Shown here piece by piece: positions 9,606 through 20,030 of a DNA stretch of 62,000 nt. The stretch spans positions 1 through 62,000 of the forward strand of contig RPFO01000296.1 of NCBI GenBank assembly GCA_009746045.1. The letters are read 5' to 3'. The first letter of the stretch is position 1. Every line of letters starts with the position of its first letter. This DNA comes from Mesostigma viride. Taxonomy: Eukaryota; Streptophyta; Mesostigmatophyceae; Mesostigmatales; Mesostigmataceae. A program made the position numbers and the translations under genes. A model generated the notes under the pieces. It was given only the letters and a program-made list of their open reading frames with translations. It had not been told where the DNA came from and ran no database searches.

Positions 9606-10874
9606 TCTCCAACTGCATGTGGACTGCCTCTCCCAGCGACTCGGCCAGCCGTTTGAGTGTGTTTGGGACCATATGCTGATGCCCATGGATATTACGTGCG
9701 CCATCAACCAGGCAACACCAGTGACACTTGAGCTCCTTGTTATCCTTCTCATCGGATGTACTGACGACACCCTGCACAATTACAGCTCACAAGGCAACTA
9801 ACATGCTGGAGGAACGCATCCGCCGCAGTGGACGTCAGTAACAGATGTTGCAATGTTGCTGGAGGGAGGTCAATCGACCGCACCCGTACATACAAGGGGC
9901 AATTATTGATGCGTCATACCCAAAACAGGAAGAAAATGTGGCACAACTAACCTTGCCATCAACATGGATGGACGGAGTTGGAGACCAACTGCAGCGCGGC
10001 ATTCGCAAGGGCACAGGCTGTGTTGTTCAGCAGGTCCACCGCTGGACTGCCCGATGCCGAGTCCAGGTTCTTCCTTACACAAACTCTCCACAAGCGTGAT
10101 TGTCGCGTCCTTGGCTGCCAACTGCGGAAAGGAGGCCAGTGCTCGCTTCAGCAGGAACTCGGCAATTGCAATCACGGTGGGCCCTGGCACGATTTGCAGG
10201 CCTACACATGCTTGCCCCGCATGTGCCTCCCCCACGTGTGCATCCACCGCAGTTGACGTGCTTGCTCGCAGCTCCCACTACCACTGGCTTCGTTGCCATG
10301 TTCCTCCACCCGTTGCCTCTTGCATCTTAGCTGTTCCTCGCGCTTCTCCGCAGCCTCTCTTTCCCTCTCTTCCTCTCTCTTTTCTGCTGCCGTTCATGCC
10401 TTGCTCCAGGTATAGATGTGGCTGCTTAGGCGTTCAATCTGCATCACAGAATTGGACGATATGCACGTCAAAGGAAAGCCAACCAAGCAGCAACATTACC
10501 AACAATGTAGCGGGAGGGTCAGTGCAGAGGCCAGCAACATAACTGCCTTAGTCTTGTACTCCTACCATACACATTAGGGAAGACTGCTGGCATGGCAGCC
10601 TGCATCACAGCAATGAATTGCCGCCAACTAAAATAAGAGAGTGACTCACCGCTACTCTTCCCTGAAGCCGACTGGTCACACCTCCATTGTGGCGTTGTTT
10701 TACCACTTTAAGGCTCTTCCACAGCGTGCGATTTTGTTGATGCCATTTTCTCAATTCCTGTAGCATATATTTTGCCCCCGCCGCACGCTTCCATGGGTTG
10801 CCATGTACATCATACTTTGCTGATGCTGCAGAGAAGTCAATTAACGCGTCTTCTACGTCTTCCTCAGTGTGCAT
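9606..10874 (-). pseudogene. Possible decayed multi-exon gene, product not recognised
   Basis: Several minus-strand blocks look protein-like. Block 1 (10874 to about 10650) starts with ATG and ends at a GTGAGT donor; it encodes an acidic then Trp/Lys-rich segment. Block 2 begins after a TGATGCAG acceptor near 10443, in matching phase. It reads IERLSSHIYTWSKA, then a TGA stop, then in the same frame a strongly charged coil (repeated EKREE/EREREAAEK). Block 3 (about 10203-9940) encodes a helical segment between a CCAG acceptor and a GTTAGT donor. Block 4 (9766-9606) follows a TGTGCAG acceptor, but in the frame that looks most protein-like its phase does not match block 3. The stop and the mismatch suggest a broken gene or transposon-derived protein. 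Confidence 0.3.
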
Positions 10875-10904
10875 GCGTAGCTAGCCAGCTATGTCGCGGT
10901 TTAC

Positions 10905-11220
10905 GATCCAGTTAACGATAACGGCTCCGTAACCACCCCAGTACCTAATATTGGGGCAGCTATGGCGCCGTAACCACTACCTGACCCGTCCCGTATACCC
11001 CAACGTAACCTGAACCGAAGCCGTTCACGCCCCCGTAAACATAACCGGCCCAGTTACTGGGCCGTACCGAATCTCGGGGCCAATATTCCGAATGGTACCG
11101 TAACCGGTCCGGTAACCCAAACCGCCAACGAATACGGACCCGTAACCTGGCCCGTCGAAGTTACCGGGCAGGTTACGGGGGCGTCGAAGTTACCGGACAG
11201 GTTACGGGGGCTTCAAATTA
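10905..11220. repeat. GGTTACGG / CCGTAACC motif cluster with palindromes
   Basis: The motif GTAACC or GGTTAC recurs about ten times in both orientations, with palindromes such as CCCAGTTACTGGG and GTAACCGGTCCGGTAAC. The right end is a tandem duplication of a unit of about 31 bp, GTCGAAGTTACCGGGCAGG followed by TTACGGGGGC. It abuts the 3' truncation point of the non-LTR RT fragment. Confidence 0.75.
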
Positions 11221-11224
11221 ACTC

Positions 11225-12135
11225 CTAGTGCAGGGCCCAGAAGGTAGATATCATCCAAGTAGGCCTGAATAGCGACCGCCGGGTGGGCAGCATGGACCGC
11301 TTGGAGGCAACCCTGGAGGGGGGCGGCAAAGTACAGGGGTCCCAGGGGGTCCCCTTGCTGGGTGCCCGACCGCGACAGCAGGCCGCCGCGAGTGCCGTCC
11401 TCCATGATGTGAACCAGTTGGCCGGGCTGGCCGTAGCACACGGCTGTCCAAGCGTACAAGTCCTCGAAGGACTCCATGACGGCCGCAAACATGCTGGCGC
11501 GGGACAGACTGTTGAACGCGTTGTGGCAGTCGACCTTGACGACAGCGTGGGTGGGGTGGGCCTCGAGGTAGGCCTGCACCGAATGGATGAGGATATCCGC
11601 CCCGCCTGGAGTCGTCACCCCCAGCTGGGCCGCCACCGAGGTCTCACCCGCTGCGAGGGGCGGGCAGAAAAAGGCACGGAGCTCGGGCGCCTTTTGGCGG
11701 CAGATCACTTTGCCCACGAGCTTGCGGAGCACCTCACCGCAGGCGATCGGGCGCACCTTGCCCTCAGGGGGGCGGCAAGACACCCTTGAGCAGAGCGAGG
11801 AGGCGAGCGCCCGCTAACCACTCGCGCGCAGCGGGAGGAACGCGACCAGCCGCCAGGTCAATGAGGGTGTCAAAGAGAATGTCCTCGCCCCCATGCCCCA
11901 CCAGGACCTCCAAGTGCTCGTAGCGCCAGCCCGACGGCCCGGTAGAGGAAGCCCGCGGGACCGCACGCATCACCTCCAGGAAGCAGTCGCGGTCCAGCCG
12001 GAGGGGGGCCGGCAGGGGGTCCGGCACGGGCAGCTGGAATCCGGGCTCCGCAGCTAGGGTGAAGAGCCTCCAAGGCCGCCAGGGTAGCCGCATTGGCGGG
12101 GGCCAGCTTGGCCATTTCCAAGCGGGTCATGGCCC
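11225..12135 (-). pseudogene. Non-LTR reverse transcriptase fragment (fingers/palm)
   Basis: Read on the minus strand the conserved order of a LINE reverse transcriptase is visible: RASSTGPSGWRYEHL near 11950, GKVRPIACGEVLRKLVGK near 11745, catalytic VVKVDCHNAFNSLSR near 11530, GTQQGDPLGPLYFA near 11350 and the YLDD box near 11250. A frameshift near 11775 separates the first block from the rest, and another lies near 12070. Endonuclease, thumb and 3' parts are missing. The left end runs into the GGTTACGG cluster, the right end into the gypsy element. This is a dead fragment. Confidence 0.85.
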
Positions 12136-13567
12136 GGCGGGTTGATGATATATTTAATAAGGTTAAAGGTTCCACTTGTTTCACAGTACTGGATTGTGCG
12201 GATGGTTTTTGGCAGTTGCGGATAGCCCCTGAGGATTGCCATAAAACCGCCTTTGCTACCCCTTTTGGTCATTACCAGTTTAGAGTAGCGGCTATGGGAC
12301 TCTGTAACTCGCCTGCCTCTTTTCAAATGTTAATGAATGAAGTGCTTAGACCTGTTATGGGCAAGTCTCACCTTCCTCAGGTGTCCTCTGATTTAAAGGA
12401 TCCTTCCTTCTCCTCTGTTTCTTTATCTGAGCATGACCGTTCTTGTGCTCAAGCTTACTTAGATGATATTCTTATTTACTCTCCTGATTTTGAAACGCAC
12501 CTACGTGATTTGAAGAAAGTATTAGAGATAATGGCTGAAAATTCTTTGTGGGCGCGCCGTGCTAAAGTTCGTTCGGGTAGGAGTGTCCCATTTTTAGGGC
12601 ACGTTCTGTCAGATGCCGGGGTCGCTACCGACCCGGATAAAACTAAGTCAATTCAGGAATGGCCTACTCCTACCGACGTTAAAGGTGTACGTAGTTTTCT
12701 AGGAATTGCTTCTTACTATAGGCGTTTTATCCCGCGTTTCGCATCTATAGCAGCCCCTATTAATCATTTATTAAAGAAGGATATCCCCTTTGTTTGGAGT
12801 AGTGAATGTCAGTCGGCTTTTCAGTGTCTAAAATCCCTACTCCTTTCCCCTCCTGTACTCATCCTACCGGATACTACTAAACCCTTTGTGGTAGCTACAG
12901 ATGCTAGTAAGGTAGCTATAGGGGGCGTCCTTCTCCAGGATCAGGGTCAGGGCTTACAGCCAATTGAGTATATCTCTAGGACAATGCTCCCTGCGGAGCG
13001 TAACTATCCCGTACACCAGCAGGAACTCTTAGCGGTGGTGTATTGTTGCCACGCGTGGCAGCACTTTCTTAAAGGTGCTCAATTTGATGTCTGCCTGAAT
13101 GAACCCTGTGAGCTAGATCCTTATAGGTTAGTTATTCAAACGGATCACCGTCCCCTTACCCTGGCATCTTCTCTCCCAACCCAACCTTACCCCTCGGCAA
13201 GCGCGCTGGATGGAATTTTTAGCACAGTTTTCCCCTTTTAAACTTCAGTATGTTAAGGGTGCATGTAGATAACATAGTACCAGATGCACTCTCTCGTCGT
13301 GCAGATTACTCCTTTTTCGAGGACCTTGATGTTCTCAATACTACTCTAGTTCCTACTACTATGGGTGTAACCCCTTATGGTGAACTACCTGATGATGAAT
13401 CCTATGCCTACCTCTTTCATACAGCTGTTCGCATGCCTGATCTCCTTTCTCACGTAGGACTCTCTCTCCCGTGTGAGGCCCTTCCCGTGGCCTCGGTGGG
13501 GGGGGAGGGGAAAAATAAAATTTCTATACCGCTTAGCCATATAGCGACTAGGTCAGGAAAGTCTTAA
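12136..13567 (+). pseudogene. Chromovirus pol, RT and RNase H part
   Basis: The RT begins at the IDDLL-like motif (VDDIFNKV), followed by a FTVLDCADGFWQLRI motif, the FGHYQFRVAAMGLCNSPASF block, and the catalytic YLDD at 12456-12467. The RNase H catalytic TDAS is at about 12897-12908, the ELLAVVY helix follows, then TDHRPL. The frame changes near 13182 and again near 13262, where the text continues with the tether motif NIVPDALSRR. It stops at a TAA at 13565-13567. RT copies element RNA and RNase H removes the template. Start and gag-protease are missing. Confidence 0.88.
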
Positions 13568-16500
13568 TATGAAAACATAGTCCCTCTAGGACCTCCCCTT
13601 CTCTTTGGCAAGGCGGTAGGAGATCTCTTTAAACCTGTTCTGGATACCTCTGTAGCGATGCCTACCTCTGATCTTGAACGTCTTATTAGTAGATTTACGG
13701 CCACTGAGCCGGAAGCATTAGCTGCCATTGCTACACATCCCCAACAATTAGGCAAGCACCCTTGTAAATTTGTAGGTGGGTTTTTATATGTGCAGATAGC
13801 AGATTCTCCCCCTCAATGGCGCCTGTATGTCCCTCCTATCTGTCGCTCCTCCTTGCTCTTTGAGTTGCATGACTTAGCTGCCAGTGTTCAATTATACGGC
13901 GTATTACACGGTATAATACGGTATAATACGCGTTATACAAGGTCGAGCGGATAATTTTTATCCGTTTTATACGATTTGCGTATTTTTACGTATAATACGG
14001 CGAATAACACGTATGAGCGCGCGTATAATGGGGGTTTCGCGCTCATCCGAGGTCCGGCAGCCAAATTTTTCGGGCGGGAACCAAGGCGGGAAAGCAAGGG
14101 AACTTAGAAACACTACGGAAACCATCCACTGGTTGACATTTGGCGACCGTGAGACACAAGGATCTTACAAGCAAGCTACACTGTAGCATGGCAAGTTGGC
14201 AACCCTCCATGCTGTTTAGGTGCTCAGCCCTTGCCTCTCGGGCAGCCATGCACCGAATATTTAAGTCATACAGAAAACTGACTGGTACGAGAGCATGGCC
14301 GCTTTATATTTTCAACTGAAATTTTGTAGGCATGATCCTTAGGTCTTGAAAAGCTTATATCCTTGGCCAGGCAACGTTTGGATGTGCGCAGATATGTCTC
14401 GACCTTCTGCTCGATGCGGCAACCTCGTTTCAGCAACCAGGTGGCGACCGTGCATGTGCTAACTGTTGATAGGCGGGAAATGCCCCTACATTTGAACGCG
14501 GATAGATGTTTCACGTTATTCCTTACATGATTTATAAGCGACGACGGCCAGGAAAGGCTCGCAGCTACGTCCATCAGGTGGGCATGCTGGCTCCGTCAAG
14601 AAAGGTAATATGCGGTTTTGATCTGGTACGTGCAGTATCCTGTTCACGTGTTCATTGTACTGTATCAAGTTGTTGGGTGGATTGTAAAATAGTCGTAGAC
14701 CTGTAATGGAGGCTTTCTGCTTGTCTTTTGGTTGCTTTACTGCCTCTACGCATTATTGGCTTGTGATGGTTGGGGAATACCACTACGACATGCAGATTTT
14801 GGACCATATTTGTCTGCTATTAGCTTATGCTTCATCGAAAGCAGTGACGTAGTGCTTGGCATTGTTTATAAATATGATAAGCTTGATAACGCGATGTTTT
14901 TTCTTGCTAAAAACATCTCGAAACAAGTGGTTTTCTGGCCAGATCTAGCCACTATTTCTTGTTTTGCTCGCCAAAGTCAGCCTTCTTCTTGTGTGCTCCT
15001 CATGCATGCAAGAAACATGGAGATGCCCAGGACCTGCTTGCATGGAAGCATAGCCATCTTACTTCTTTTGCTTTTTTTATCTTTCCATTTCATTTGGCGT
15101 TGTTTTTTAGGGTATAATGCATAGGTAATCTAGCTCCTCGTGAACCCCGGTTTACACGTCCAGTGTTCCCAAGCACTGCTGAGCAGTGGCAACCCATGTA
15201 TCATGTGTAATTTAGTGTCAGAAACATGTGGACTGCTTGAAATGATATCAAAATGCATGAAACAACCCCAAAAACGATGAAATCCAGTATTTGCGTATAA
15301 TTTCCGGATAATACCGTATTATACCGTATTATCCATTATACGGACCCCGCGCGTATAACCGTGTATTGCGTATAATTGAACTCTGTTAGCTGCTCATCAG
15401 GGTGGTAAACGGGTACGGGACCTAGTAGCCCGCTCTTATTACTGGCCTTCCCTTTATAAGGATGTAGATGAGTATGTTAGAACTTGTCAATCTTGCCAGG
15501 AGATGAAACCCAATAACGTAGGACAGATAGCAGAACCTAGGACCTTGCCTGACCCCATCATGCCGTGGGATTCTATCATGATGGATTTTGTAGGACCTTT
15601 TAGAAAGAATGATAGGGGCAATGCCCAGATCCTTGTGTTCATAGATCGTTTTACTCGTATGTGCCATCTCGTGCCGTGTCCTTTAGAACTCACAGCACGT
15701 GATTGCGCACGCCTATACCTCAATAATGTATACAGATATCATGGTTTGAGTAGGCAGTTTATTAGTGATAAGGATAAGTTATTTACCTCAGATTTTTGGC
15801 AGCAGTTTTTCGCTGCCATCGGTACCAAGGTTACCTACGGTACTGCCTACCACTCCTCCTCCTCTCATTTAGTAGAGCGTCTTAATAGGGTAGTGGAAGA
15901 AGCGCTTAGGCACTATGTTAATGGCTCGGGAAGTGATTGGGAGGATTATTTATGTTTGGTAGAGTTCTCCCTCAACAATTGTCCCCAAGCTGCGCATGGA
16001 TATACGCCCTTCTTCCTAGATACTGGTAGACAGCCTCTTACCCTACCTCTCTCTTAGCTAGTCCTCTACGGGACAAGGATGATGTGTCCCGAGATACTGT
16101 AGAAGGTGTACAGTCCTTACTAGATAGAATGAAAACTGCTCATGACCACGCGATCTCAGGGTACCAAAAAGCTCAGTCTAAGTACCTTGCTAGGTTGCGT
16201 GCCTCCTTAGATAGAAGAGCACCTGAGATAGAAATAGGAGATCTAGTATTAGTAGAAGGCCCCCGTGTTGGCCGTTTTGCTCATAAGTTTGAAGCAGAAC
16301 TTAAGGTCAAACTTAGGCCCGCCTTCTTAGGACCCTTCCATGTGTTGTCTAGAGTAGGAAATTTCTTATATAAAGTCGATATCCCTACCTCTTGGCAGAC
16401 ACATTCAAACACCTTCCATAGAAGCCAGCTGAAACTGTACCACCCTAGTACGTTCGCTGGTAGAGAGCTAGCGCCTGCCCCTTTAGAGCATAACCCTGAC

Positions 16501-16695
16501 ACTGGGGAAGTAGAAGACGAAGTAGAAAGCATCGTGGCCCATAGAGATATCAAAAAGGGCCGCGGTACCCAGCGTCAGTATAAAGTGAAGTGGATGTATG
16601 CTCGTAGTGAAGTAGATAAGGTCTGGTATACGGAGAGTGAGCTAGATGGGTGTAGTCGCCTGCTGCAGGAATATAAAACCCTGCACAAGCTCTAG
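13568..16695 (+). pseudogene. Chromovirus pol, integrase and chromodomain, split by hAT
   Basis: In the same frame as the stop at 13567, the integrase N-terminal zinc-binding domain begins. Its two His codons (13868-13870 and 15395-15397) now lie on opposite sides of the hAT insertion, and the frame continues exactly if one target duplication and the element are discounted. The Cys pair (CQSC) is near 15486. Catalytic Asp is at about 15583, the second at 15767-15769 and Glu at 15875-15877, giving D,D35E spacing. A frameshift near 16050 precedes the GPY/F-like KLRPAFLGPF region and a chromodomain (about 16516-16650: EVESIVAHRD, YKVKW, VWYTESEL). It ends with TAG at 16693-16695. Integrase inserts the cDNA; chromodomains guide it to histone-marked chromatin. 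Confidence 0.88.
13874..15393. mobile_element. Non-autonomous hAT transposon (13882-15385) with 8-bp TSD
   Basis: Ends are CAGTGTTCAATTATACG (left) and, reversed from the right, CAGAGTTCAATTATACG. Both fit the CAGNG start of hAT elements. The flanking octamers at 13874-13881 and 15386-15393 are both TTAGCTGC, the 8-bp duplication made by hAT transposases. Subterminal regions are packed with GGTATAATACGG, GGATAATACCGTATTATACC and GGATAATTTTTATCC motifs, typical subterminal binding repeats. The 1.3-kb interior has no recognisable transposase, so mobilisation would need one from elsewhere. The perfect TSD suggests a fairly recent insertion. Confidence 0.9.
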
Positions 16696-16771
16696 TTGTA
16701 GACCTTCTCCTCTCTTATGTTATGTCTGCTGTCGACGGGTGGTTGGTTGTCCCCTCCCCTCCGCAGCCGTC

Positions 16772-19096
16772 ATGTCAGAGCCTACCCCTCCGGCTGAGAG
16801 CCCGCTGCCGTCCCCGCCCCTACCGGACCCTGAGCTGTACTTCGAGGCCCTTCCGGGCCGCTGGGTGTCACGGTCCAGTTTTCCGGGTGGCATCGTGCAG
16901 CCGGCCCTCCAGGCCCAACATGCGGGTTTAGTCAGGGCTGCTCTCTTCGGGGTCACGTGGTACGGTCCCTCCCCTGCTGAACCGCACCAGCTTGTTTTGC
17001 ACGGGTTCGACGATGCCGGGCACTGTTTGTTAGAATGTGGCTCCCGCTGTCCAGCCTTGGGACAGATAGCTGCGGTTCTCCAGTGCCCCAGGGTGTTTTC
17101 CTACCTTTCTACCCCTGTGGGCCGCTCCTGCCTACGGGATGTGTTCCCCTGGCTTCCGGCCGAGGGTGATGCGGAAGTAGATGAGAACCCCTGCGACCTT
17201 CTACGGGCAGTAGAGTTCATGGAGATAGCAGACCAGACAGCGGGCGTAGGATTGGGCGACCCTACTCCTACGGACGTGCCAGTAGAGGCACAGTATTCTC
17301 CTGAGTATTCGGCCTCCCCTGCGGCGTCCTCCTCTTCAGTGTCGGCGCCTTCCCCTGTCCCGTCTTCACCGAGGTCGGTCCTGTGCGCATCGGTGGAGCC
17401 TACCCCTTTGGGCTCTGGTCGTGAGCCTGATCCTCTTTCGGCGACAGTTTCTGCGATGCAGGCGCAGATCCAGTCCCTGACGGCGGCCTTCGGGGCCTTC
17501 ATGGCGGCCCAGGCGCACGCTCCAGCCACGCCAGGTGGGGTGTCTGCCGCAGCTGTGCCCCCTTCCCCTTCGGTCGCCTCGACGTCTACGGGTCCGTCTG
17601 TGCCGCGCGAGCCCTCGGCGGCTGCGGTTCCCTCTGTTGCTGCGGCTCCTACGCCTTCGGCTACCTCTGCGCCTGCTACTGACGTACCTGCGCCTCGGCG
17701 CGAGTCCGCCGTCCCAGCGGCCGCGCCCGTCGCCGCCGCGTCCGAGCCGCCCACCACGTCAGCGCCGCCCTCGCGGGGTTTCTTCAGCGACCCGGGCGGT
17801 CTTCCCAGGCTTTGGGAGGGCGGTCCTCCGCAGAGGATCCCGGTGCCTGACTGGAGCTTAGACGGTAACCAGTCGTATGCCGGATTGCCTGTCCCCACGG
17901 GCCCTATTTTCAACATGTGGCCTGGTGGTGCTCCGCCCCCAGAGACCGGCGCGCCAGCTGCGGAGGCGGGTCCGTCGCGACCCCCTGCGGCATCGGGTCC
18001 GACGCGGCCCCCTGTTGTACCGGCGCCGTCTGCGTCTGTGCCGGTTCCTACCCCTTCGTCGGCCCCTGTCCCTTCGGCCCCGCGGTCTTTGGCTGCGGTT
18101 GTTCGGTCCAGTGGCTCTGACCCTCGCGCCACCCGCGCTGCCGATTCCCTTCGGGAGTTGTCAGAGGGCGATCGGGATCGGGCCCCTTCTGTGGTGCATG
18201 CGACTCCGGAGTCGCGCGACACGCCTGTCTTTGGGTACGGTATGTCTGCGCTCGCCTGCCGCCAGTGTGACCTGCCGCGCGCCTCCGCCGAGCTTGCCAT
18301 TTCGCCCATGTCCTACGGGTTCTCCCAGGTGTGTCGGGCGCCGCGGGACCGTGGCCTACCAGTTGAGACTGATCGGCCTCCTTTCGATATGGTTATTTTA
18401 GCTGATCCGGTGTTCCAGGGTGAGATCCTGGTTCGGCGCGTCCTGTATCGCTGGGCTAGGCGCCACAATGACTTGGACACCTACGGCGGGTTCCAGTGGG
18501 CTTACCCTCCGCCTCTGGGCATTATGGCCTCAGATGCCCTTACGGTAGAGTTTCCTGCGGTGCCGGGTGCCACGTACAGCACGGTCCTTCAGCCCATCCT
18601 AGAGTGGGATGCCCGTCGTCCAGCGCCCATCCCGGGCCAGGGTTTGGACTCTCGGGGTCATCCTCCTCCCCGGGCTAGCGACTACCTCGAGACGTTCGGG
18701 TCGCGACAGTGTGCCCGTCGGTGGCGCTCCCGTGAGATTCGGCATATCCGGTTGTGGCCGTCCAACGTGGAGCCCCTGGTAGATCTGTTTTTCCCGACGG
18801 GTATGCGCCCTCGGATCCGGTACCATCGCCTGCTCCTGCGGGCTCTCTGCCTGATCGCGGTAGAGCCTTTCCTACGCCTCTTTGCCTGTGGTTTCCTGGA
18901 CTGGGCCCGGGGCCAGGTCGTTCTTACGCAGCATAGGTATTACTGGGCCTTCCTGGGTCTTTTTCCTGACGGCGTGTGGGCCGATGTTTTCCTCACTGTA
19001 GATAGGCACGACAATGCTGAGGATGTGTCTCACTACCAGGCGTACCTGGATGTCCTGCTGGCCTCCCGTGGTACTTACCAGACGGATGGCCATTAG
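16772..19096 (+). CDS. Unrecognised 774-aa ORF between chromovirus pol and 3' LTR
   Basis: An uninterrupted frame; the first ATG in frame is 16646 (816 aa, overlapping the chromodomain), but 16772, after the pol stop, is the likelier start. The N-terminal 150 residues look globular (acidic, with FPGGIVQPAL, VLHGFDDAGHCLLE, FPWLPAE). Residues about 170-480 are Pro/Ala/Ser/Thr-rich and disordered, with one short coil (ATVSAMQAQIQSLTAAFGAF). The C-terminal 240 residues again look globular (aromatic and Arg-rich: RRVLYRWARRHND, YYWAFLGLFPDGVWADVF). I see no zinc knuckle, signal peptide, membrane span, protease or nucleic-acid enzyme motif. It is intact whereas pol has several frameshifts, and markedly GC-rich compared with pol. 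It could be an accessory gene of the element or a captured host gene. Confidence 0.65.
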   Translation: MSEPTPPAESPLPSPPLPDPELYFEALPGRWVSRSSFPGGIVQPALQAQHAGLVRAALFGVTWYGPSPAEPHQLVLHGFDDAGHCLLECGSRCPALGQIAAVLQCPRVFSYLSTPVGRSCLRDVFPWLPAEGDAEVDENPCDLLRAVEFMEIADQTAGVGLGDPTPTDVPVEAQYSPEYSASPAASSSSVSAPSPVPSSPRSVLCASVEPTPLGSGREPDPLSATVSAMQAQIQSLTAAFGAFMAAQAHAPATPGGVSAAAVPPSPSVASTSTGPSVPREPSAAAVPSVAAAPTPSATSAPATDVPAPRRESAVPAAAPVAAASEPPTTSAPPSRGFFSDPGGLPRLWEGGPPQRIPVPDWSLDGNQSYAGLPVPTGPIFNMWPGGAPPPETGAPAAEAGPSRPPAASGPTRPPVVPAPSASVPVPTPSSAPVPSAPRSLAAVVRSSGSDPRATRAADSLRELSEGDRDRAPSVVHATPESRDTPVFGYGMSALACRQCDLPRASAELAISPMSYGFSQVCRAPRDRGLPVETDRPPFDMVILADPVFQGEILVRRVLYRWARRHNDLDTYGGFQWAYPPPLGIMASDALTVEFPAVPGATYSTVLQPILEWDARRPAPIPGQGLDSRGHPPPRASDYLETFGSRQCARRWRSREIRHIRLWPSNVEPLVDLFFPTGMRPRIRYHRLLLRALCLIAVEPFLRLFACGFLDWARGQVVLTQHRYYWAFLGLFPDGVWADVFLTVDRHDNAEDVSHYQAYLDVLLASRGTYQTDGH

Positions 19097-19453
19097 ATAG
19101 AGGGCCTTAGGCCCGACCTGAGGGTGTTGTCCCTCCGGTATATAGAGTCGCCCTCACGTTCTGGCCAGTTGACTGGTCGTTCTTGGTCCTTGGTACTGAT
19201 TTGTTTACTCTGTGTGTCCTGCCCAGTGCCGTTCCCCCCCGGCAAGGACTTTGTTCCAGGCAGTTAGGGGAACCTACCACCAGGCTTGGTGCTGGCTAAC
19301 CCTACACCTCCCGGCGTGGTGGTGGAGACCGAGTTAATACGTTGGTGCCTTGTATCTTGGATGGTCTGCCGACTGTGTTGGTGTGTGCTGGGTGCATTAG
19401 GTTTCCTACCCCTTGTTTTCCTCCCTGTGCGTAGGGAGAGGGCTCCCTACCTT

Positions 19454-19467
19454 TGTGGGGGGGGAGG
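19454..19467 (+). promoter_or_regulatory. Polypurine tract of the chromovirus
   Basis: A TTTGTGGGGGGGGAGG run directly before TGTTACG. In LTR retrotransposons such a tract primes plus-strand DNA synthesis and marks the 5' edge of the 3' LTR. Confidence 0.75.
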
Positions 19468-20030
19468 TGTTACGTCGCGTAACAATTCGTTGTAGTTACG
19501 GACGTAAATTAGGTCTTTTGCCTCGGTTGTCCCTAGGTTTACGTGTAGCTCCTACCGGGACACTATTGTCCTCGTAACAGTACTGTGGTACATTGGGTGC
19601 CTTTGGGCGCCGCGCCGCGTACTTTACTAGTGGTCCTTATCCTTTGGTAGAATGTAGTGGACCAGCGTGCATCTGTATCTGTGCCGGTGCATCTGTAGGC
19701 GAGGGCCATGTTGGCCCGAGCGTGTTGGACCGTTGGTGACCATTTATGCACGTTCTACCCCTCGTGTGTTCACTCGGCGTGTGTTAAATGAATTAACACA
19801 TATAGGCTTGGGTCACGGCAGTGTAGTTGTGTTTCCTTCCTCTATTCCTGGAGTAAACGGGTTGTGTAAATGGCTTATGGCGTATTATAGCAACACTTAC
19901 GTTAATGCATTGAGATCTGGATCGTCTCGTTCGTCTTTCGCTAGGGGTTTAACTAGAGGTGGCTTGACTAGTTTAGGTAGCATCAGGCCAGGTAGAGGTA
20001 GAGGTAGTGGTAGATACCCGAGGCGTAACA
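19468..20030 (+). repeat. Probable 3' LTR of the chromovirus, 563 bp
   Basis: Begins TGTTACGTCGCG just after the polypurine tract. A matching inverted end GGCGTAACA is found at 20022-20030, which gives TG...CA termini and a 7-bp inverted repeat. The 5' LTR is missing, so the right boundary cannot be confirmed by comparison or by a target duplication. GTAACA also occurs at 19574. Confidence 0.5.

Larger units (their letters stand above)
12136..20030 (+). mobile_element. Ty3/gypsy chromovirus, 5'-truncated, with nested hAT
   Basis: Order on the plus strand: RT (starting inside the domain), RNase H, connection, zinc-binding and D,D35E integrase core, GPY/F-like region, chromodomain, a separate large ORF, polypurine tract, probable 3' LTR. 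The chromodomain after integrase marks a chromovirus. The 5' LTR, gag, protease and first part of RT are absent; the element begins at a junction with an oppositely oriented LINE RT fragment at about 12136. A 1504-bp hAT insertion (13882-15385) and several frameshifts and a stop show that pol is inactive. Confidence 0.88.

Noticed and set aside
17101-18309. 402-codon minus-strand frame opposite the unknown chromovirus ORF
   Set aside because: Shadow frame in high-GC sequence; composition mirrors the Pro/Ala-rich plus strand.
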